A stretch of DNA of 17,479 nt from Clostridia bacterium. Its GTDB lineage: Bacteria; Bacillota; Clostridia; Oscillospirales; Acutalibacteraceae. Below are positions 13,375-17,479 of the stretch, one piece after another (positions within the stretch are counted from its first letter, which is position 1; the number at the start of each line of letters is the position of its first letter). A program made the translations under genes and the position numbers. Location: NCBI GenBank assembly GCA_900755995.1, contig CAAEIM010000058.1:1-17479 (forward strand), read 5' to 3'. A model generated the notes under the pieces. It was not told the DNA's origin and did not search any database. It saw only the letters and a program-made list of their open reading frames with translations.

Positions 13375-15075
13375 TTACTCAATATCCTGCATAGCGTCGT
13401 AGCCTGTTTCGCCTGTTCTTACCTTTACAACGTCTTCAACATCGTAAATGAAAATCTTACCGTCGCCGATATGTCCTGTGTAAAGAGCCTTAACTGCGGC
13501 ATCTACAACCGACTTAACCGGAACCTTGCAAACTACGATTTCAACCTTCATCTTAGGAAGGAGGTTGCTTTCAACTGCAACACCACGGTAATACTCTGCT
13601 TTGCCCTTCTGAGCGCCACAGCCGAGTACCTGAGATACTGTCATACCCGTAATGCCGAGTTTATCCATTTCTTCCTTGAGTGCCTCAAGCTTTGACTGCT
13701 TGAGGAGAATATCAATTTTTGTAATCTTTACGCCGTCAGTAGCCATATCATACTTGCCTGCAAGCTGAACGGGAACAGCCTTGGTAACAGGAACGTTGCC
13801 CTCAACATCAAAGGTTTCGTCAAGTGAAGCTGTACCAACACCGATTGGCATAAAGTCTGCATATGCGCTGACAAGACCGTGCTCGCAAATATCAAGACCC
13901 TTCATTTCCTCTTCCTTAGAAGCACGAAGACCGATTGTTCTCTTGATAACTTGGAAAACAATTACCATACAAACGATAGTCCATGCAGCTACGCAAAGGA
14001 TACCGAGTGCCTGCTTGCCGAGCTGAGCAAATCCGCCGCCGTAGAAAAGGCCTGTAATTCCGTCCTGACCGTTACCTGTTGCAAAAAGTCCAACTGCAAG
14101 ACCGCCCCAAAATCCGTTTACACCGTGAACTGCAAATGCACCTACCGGGTCATCTATCTTAAGCTTAATATCTACAAATTCAACTGCTATTACAACAAGG
14201 ATACCTGCAACCAAGCCGATTACTGTTGCGCCAACTGCGTCAACATCTGCACAGCCTGCTGTGACTGCAACCAGACCTGCCAAAGATGCATTAAGACACA
14301 TTGAAACATCAGGCTTGCCGTTTTTAATCCATGTAAAGAACATACATACTACTGTAGCAACGGCGGGAGCGATTGTTGTTGTAAGAAGTATCTGACCAAG
14401 TCTGCTGCCATCCTCGGCTGCTGCTCCGTTAAATCCATACCAAGCAAACCAGAGAATGAATACGCCCAATGCGCCAAGTGTGATGCTGTGGCCCGGAATA
14501 GCATTTACCTTACCGTTTTTGCCGTATTTGCCTACACGAGGTCCGAGGATAATTGCACCGACAAGTGCTGAAATACCGCCGACCATATGAATTACGATTG
14601 AACCTGCAAAGTCAACACAACCGAGCTGTGCGAGCCAGCCCTGACCGTTCCAAACCCAACCTGCTTCAATAGGATATACAACAAGTGAAATTACTGCGCT
14701 GTAAATGCAGTAGGATGAAAACTTTGTACGCTCTGCCATAGCACCTGATACTATAGTAGCTGCTGTAGCACAGAATACAAGCTGGAATACAAATGTGTTC
14801 CAATCAAAGCTCTGCCAGTCTGTAAACATTGTAAGACTTGGGATTCCGATAAAACCAGCAATATAGTTTTCTGACATCATAAGGCCAAAGCCCAATAAGC
14901 TGAAAACCACTGTACCTATACAGAAGTCCATCAGGTTTTTCATTATGATGTTGCCGGCATTCTTTGCTCTTGTAAATCCGGTTTCAACCATTGCAAAACC
15001 GCACTGCATAAAGAATACAAGCAAAGCGCCAATCATAAACCAGACGCCTGTGCTTCCATAAATCATTTCTGCCAT
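13375..15075 (-). CDS. amt: Ammonium transporter with fused C-terminal PII domain (Amt-GlnB)
   Basis: A 566-residue fusion. Residues 1-385 are an Amt/MEP ammonium channel with about eleven helices, the FAMVETGF signature near 27-34, the twin pore histidines H163 (VIHMVGG) and H317 (FAVHGVNG), and the conserved cytoplasmic tail EMKGLDICEHG (390-400). After a linker of about 45 residues comes a complete PII domain (about 449-566): VKITKIDILLKQSKLE, the T-loop GAQKGKAEYYRG with the tyrosine that is uridylylated in other PII proteins, and GHIGDGKIFIYDVEDVVKVRTGETG. Free PII (GlnK) plugs Amt pores according to ATP/ADP and 2-oxoglutarate; here the regulator is tethered. AAGGAGAG precedes the ATG. 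It lies 106 bases after glutamine synthetase on the same strand, with a hairpin between them. Confidence 0.93.
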   Translation of the reverse strand: MAEMIYGSTGVWFMIGALLVFFMQCGFAMVETGFTRAKNAGNIIMKNLMDFCIGTVVFSLLGFGLMMSENYIAGFIGIPSLTMFTDWQSFDWNTFVFQLVFCATAATIVSGAMAERTKFSSYCIYSAVISLVVYPIEAGWVWNGQGWLAQLGCVDFAGSIVIHMVGGISALVGAIILGPRVGKYGKNGKVNAIPGHSITLGALGVFILWFAWYGFNGAAAEDGSRLGQILLTTTIAPAVATVVCMFFTWIKNGKPDVSMCLNASLAGLVAVTAGCADVDAVGATVIGLVAGILVVIAVEFVDIKLKIDDPVGAFAVHGVNGFWGGLAVGLFATGNGQDGITGLFYGGGFAQLGKQALGILCVAAWTIVCMVIVFQVIKRTIGLRASKEEEMKGLDICEHGLVSAYADFMPIGVGTASLDETFDVEGNVPVTKAVPVQLAGKYDMATDGVKITKIDILLKQSKLEALKEEMDKLGITGMTVSQVLGCGAQKGKAEYYRGVAVESNLLPKMKVEIVVCKVPVKSVVDAAVKALYTGHIGDGKIFIYDVEDVVKVRTGETGYDAMQDIE

Positions 15076-15097
15076 ATAAATCTCTCCTTCTTTCTAT

Positions 15098-15147
15098 AAC
15101 AAAAACGGTGTGCAGCGGGCAGTTTTATACGTCCGTTACACACCGTT
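15098..15147 (-). terminator. Hairpin with T tract between glutamine synthetase and amt
   Basis: AACGGTGTG (15104-15112) and CACACCGTT (15139-15147) make a perfect 9-bp stem, extended by an inner CGGGC/GTCCG pairing (15116-15120, 15131-15135). TTTTTGTT follows on the minus strand. It can terminate the glutamine synthetase transcript or attenuate read-through into amt, whose ribosome site follows directly. No separate amt promoter is obvious. Confidence 0.75.
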
Positions 15148-15181
15148 GTGTTACCTGATTAATGTTTTATAGAATTGCCTA

Positions 15182-17275
15182 TCATACGCCGTAGAGCATT
15201 TCACCGTATGACGGATATGGCCAATACTCGGCTGCTGTTTCTGTTTCCATAGCGTCGCCGATTGCACGAAGCTCTGTCATTACTGATACTACGCTTTCTC
15301 TGTAATACTTAGCGTAAGCAAGAACATCATTTGAATAATTACTTGCGTTAATAACTGCGTTTTCAAGCTCGGCTGTCTTTTTATTGAAGCAAACAAGTTT
15401 ATTTGAAAGGCTTGTAATAAGCTCTTCCTCAACAGAGGTTGGAATAGCGTCTGAAAGTGCTTTCTTTGCAAGTGCTGTGTCAGTAAGCTCTCTTACATAT
15501 GCTGTTACAGCAGGAATCATATCCTTTTTAGCCATATCAATCATTGTAAGTGCCTCAATGTTAATGAGCTTTGCATAATTTTCAAGCTCAATCTCATATC
15601 TTGCATGAATTTCCTCTACCGAATAAATTTTATTCTTAGTAAAGAGGTCAATATTCTTCTTATCAATATAGTGCTCAACAGCATCAGGAAGTGACTTGAG
15701 ATTGAGAAGTCCTCTTCTCTCTGCCTCTTCTACCCATTCCTCAGCATAGTTATCTCCGTTAAAGATAATATTCTGATGCTCTGTAAATGTCTTTTTGATA
15801 AGAGCCTTAACAGCAGCGTCAAGATCTTCTGCATCCTTTAACTCATCGTAGAACTCTGAAAGCTCCTCGGCAACTATTGTATTAAGCATAATATTAGGAC
15901 AAGCAATATTGAGCGCTGAACCCAAAGCTCTGAATTCAAATTTGTTGCCGGTAAATGCAAACGGTGATGTTCTGTTACGGTCTGATGTATCCTTCTTAAA
16001 GTCAAAGAGAACATCAACGCCGGTTAACATCTTAACCTTGCCCTTGCTTACATACTCTGTACCGTTGATGATTGACTCAACAAGTGCACCGAGGTCATCG
16101 CCGAGGTACATAGAAATAATTGCAGGCGGTGCCTCATTTGCGCCGAGGCGGTGGTCATTGCCTGCTGAAGCAACTGAAATTCTTAAAAGATCCTGATACT
16201 CGTGAACTGCCTTTACAATAGCTGCAAGGAAAAGCTGGAACTGAATATTATTCTCAGGATTTTTGCCGGGATCAAGAAGGTTTTCACCTGTATTTGTAGA
16301 AATAGACCAGTTATTGTGCTTACCTGAGCCGTTTACACCTGCAAAAGGCTTTTCATGGAGAAGGCAAACAAGGCCGTGCTTTTCAGCAATCTTCTTCATA
16401 ATTTCCATTGTAAGCTCGTTATGGTCGGTTGCGATATTGGTTGTTGAGAAAATAGGAGCAAGCTCATGCTGGGAAGGAGCAACCTCGTTGTGCTTCGTCT
16501 TGGCAAGAATACCGAGCTTCCAAAGCTCTGCATCGAGGTCTTTCATAAATGAAGCAACTCTTGTTTTGATTGCACCAAAGTAATGGTCGTCAAGCTCCTG
16601 TCCCTTAGGTGCTTTAGCGCCAAAGAGTGTGCGTCCTGTGTAAATAAGGTCTTTTCTCTTATCATACATATCCTTATCAATAAGGAAGTATTCCTGCTCA
16701 GGGCCGACTGTAGTTGTAACTCTGGTTACGTCTGTTTTGCCGAGAAGATTAAGAACCTTAACTGCCTCTGCACTGATTCTCTCCATTGAACGGAGAAGCG
16801 GAGTTTTCTTATCAAGCACCTCGCCTGTGTATGAACAGAATGCTGTAGGAATGTAAAGTGTGCCGTCCTTAGCAAAAGCATATGAGGTTGGGTCCCATGT
16901 TGTATAGCCTCTTGCCTCAAATGTTGCACGGATGCCGCCGCTTGGGAAAGAAGACGCATCAGGTTCGCCTTTAACAAGCTCCTTGCCGGAAAATTCCATA
17001 ATTATCTGACCGTCACCATTTGGAGTAATAAAGCTGTCGTGCTTTTCTGCTGTAATTCCGGTCATAGGCTGGAACCAGTGAGTGTAATGTGTGCAGCCCT
17101 TTTCGATAGCCCAGTCTTTCATTGCGCTTGCAACTACATTTGCTACGCTCTCGTCAAGAGGCTCACCGTTCTGGATTGTCTTTTTAAGAGCCTTATAGGT
17201 AGTCTTTGGAAGACGCTCCAGCATCATTTGATCATTAAAAACCATACTGCCGAATAATTCAGGAACTTTTGCCAT
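15182..17275 (-). CDS. glnN: Type III glutamine synthetase
   Basis: A 697-residue GSIII enzyme, which makes glutamine from glutamate, ammonia and ATP as a large dodecamer. The frame is open further upstream to 17395, but the ATG at 17275 follows AGGAGA by seven bases and gives MAKVPELFGSMVFNDQ, the family's normal N-terminus. Signatures: GPEQEYFLID at 191-200, NEVAPSQHELAP at 263-274, and PFAGVNGSGKHNNWS at 310-324, which is diagnostic of type III. Length is typical, with the N-terminal and C-terminal extensions missing from types I and II. A strong promoter and a leader hairpin lie upstream; the Amt-PII gene follows, so uptake and assimilation of ammonium are made together. Confidence 0.96.
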   Translation of the reverse strand: MAKVPELFGSMVFNDQMMLERLPKTTYKALKKTIQNGEPLDESVANVVASAMKDWAIEKGCTHYTHWFQPMTGITAEKHDSFITPNGDGQIIMEFSGKELVKGEPDASSFPSGGIRATFEARGYTTWDPTSYAFAKDGTLYIPTAFCSYTGEVLDKKTPLLRSMERISAEAVKVLNLLGKTDVTRVTTTVGPEQEYFLIDKDMYDKRKDLIYTGRTLFGAKAPKGQELDDHYFGAIKTRVASFMKDLDAELWKLGILAKTKHNEVAPSQHELAPIFSTTNIATDHNELTMEIMKKIAEKHGLVCLLHEKPFAGVNGSGKHNNWSISTNTGENLLDPGKNPENNIQFQLFLAAIVKAVHEYQDLLRISVASAGNDHRLGANEAPPAIISMYLGDDLGALVESIINGTEYVSKGKVKMLTGVDVLFDFKKDTSDRNRTSPFAFTGNKFEFRALGSALNIACPNIMLNTIVAEELSEFYDELKDAEDLDAAVKALIKKTFTEHQNIIFNGDNYAEEWVEEAERRGLLNLKSLPDAVEHYIDKKNIDLFTKNKIYSVEEIHARYEIELENYAKLINIEALTMIDMAKKDMIPAVTAYVRELTDTALAKKALSDAIPTSVEEELITSLSNKLVCFNKKTAELENAVINASNYSNDVLAYAKYYRESVVSVMTELRAIGDAMETETAAEYWPYPSYGEMLYGV

Positions 17276-17313
17276 TTCAATCTCTCCTATCCGTTTTATA
17301 AAGAAATTTTGCT

Positions 17314-17358
17314 TTAAAACAAAAGGGCACTGCGAGCCGTACAGCTCACAGCGCCTTT
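17314..17358 (-). terminator. Terminator-like hairpin in the glutamine synthetase leader
   Basis: GCTCACAGCGCCTTT (17344-17358) pairs with AAAGGGCACTGCGAGC (17322-17337) around a 6-base loop with one bulge and wobble pairs; the minus strand then reads TTTTGTTTT. It starts about 13 bases after the predicted transcription start and ends about 40 bases before the ATG. Either attenuation or a protective 5' hairpin is possible. Confidence 0.6.
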
Positions 17359-17377
17359 GCTGTTTGTCAATGTCTGT

Positions 17378-17406
17378 AGTATAAACCAATTTCAAACATT
17401 TGTCAA
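17378..17406 (-). promoter_or_regulatory. Sigma-A promoter of glutamine synthetase
   Basis: On the minus strand TTGACA (17401-17406), a 17-base spacer and TATACT (17378-17383) are near consensus. The AT-rich run upstream (about 17407-17455, with T and A tracts) could act as an UP element. No gene is visible between it and the window end at 17479. Confidence 0.75.
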
Positions 17407-17479
17407 GATGTTTTTAAAAAATATTTTTAAAAATTTTTCAGTGTTTGCAAGTTTAAGTTTTTTTCCTGCAAATATTAAA

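Noticed and set aside
17314..17370. Riboswitch or glutamine-binding RNA in the glutamine synthetase leader
   Set aside because: Only about 13 bases separate the predicted start from the hairpin, too little for a sensor domain or a competing antiterminator.

Overview
The window looks like a chromosomal piece of a low-to-mid GC, spore-forming Clostridia member, probably Ruminococcaceae/Oscillospirales-like. This is an inference from gene content: YqfC, YqfD and YlbJ sporulation proteins, a fakA/recG pair, a type III glutamine synthetase and an ammonium transporter fused to a PII domain. No rRNA, tRNA, CRISPR array or transposase was seen.

Left part (1-4427, minus strand): housekeeping and sporulation genes. 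In transcription order these are yqfC, yqfD, a YmdB-type phosphoesterase, a FakA-type (Dak-domain) protein and the first 89 codons of recG. Readable sigma-A-like promoters precede ymdB and fakA, and a possible one precedes recG. Centre-left (4503-7959, plus strand): a divergent tandem set of ylbJ-like sporulation membrane protein, asparagine synthetase and a PAP2 phosphatase, which may start at an ATT codon.

Centre (about 7960-13290): an obviously AT-richer island. It holds a tyrosine recombinase, a small zinc-ribbon protein and a large secreted von Willebrand factor A (vWA) protein with a C-terminal wall/membrane anchor. A perfect 22-bp inverted repeat (8269-8290 and 9670-9691) brackets the recombinase gene. 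Each copy contains a recombinase-like core of two 8-bp arms around a 7-bp centre. Just inside the left repeat is a strong promoter pointing outward and leftward; its transcript would meet a strong terminator immediately outside the repeat. At the other end a terminator separates the recombinase from the zinc-ribbon/vWA operon. Flipping the segment would place the outward promoter in front of that operon. The layout is thus a self-contained phase switch with Hin-like architecture (recombinase gene inside the invertible DNA) but built on a tyrosine recombinase; as read here the operon would be OFF. This is an inference from sequence structure and is the main result.

Right part (13375-17479, minus strand): a nitrogen-assimilation pair. 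Type III glutamine synthetase is read first from a strong promoter, then an Amt ammonium channel with a fused C-terminal PII regulatory domain. Both have a terminator-like hairpin between the upstream DNA and the ribosome-binding site, suggesting attenuation or processing. A shared convergent terminator separates amt from the vWA gene.
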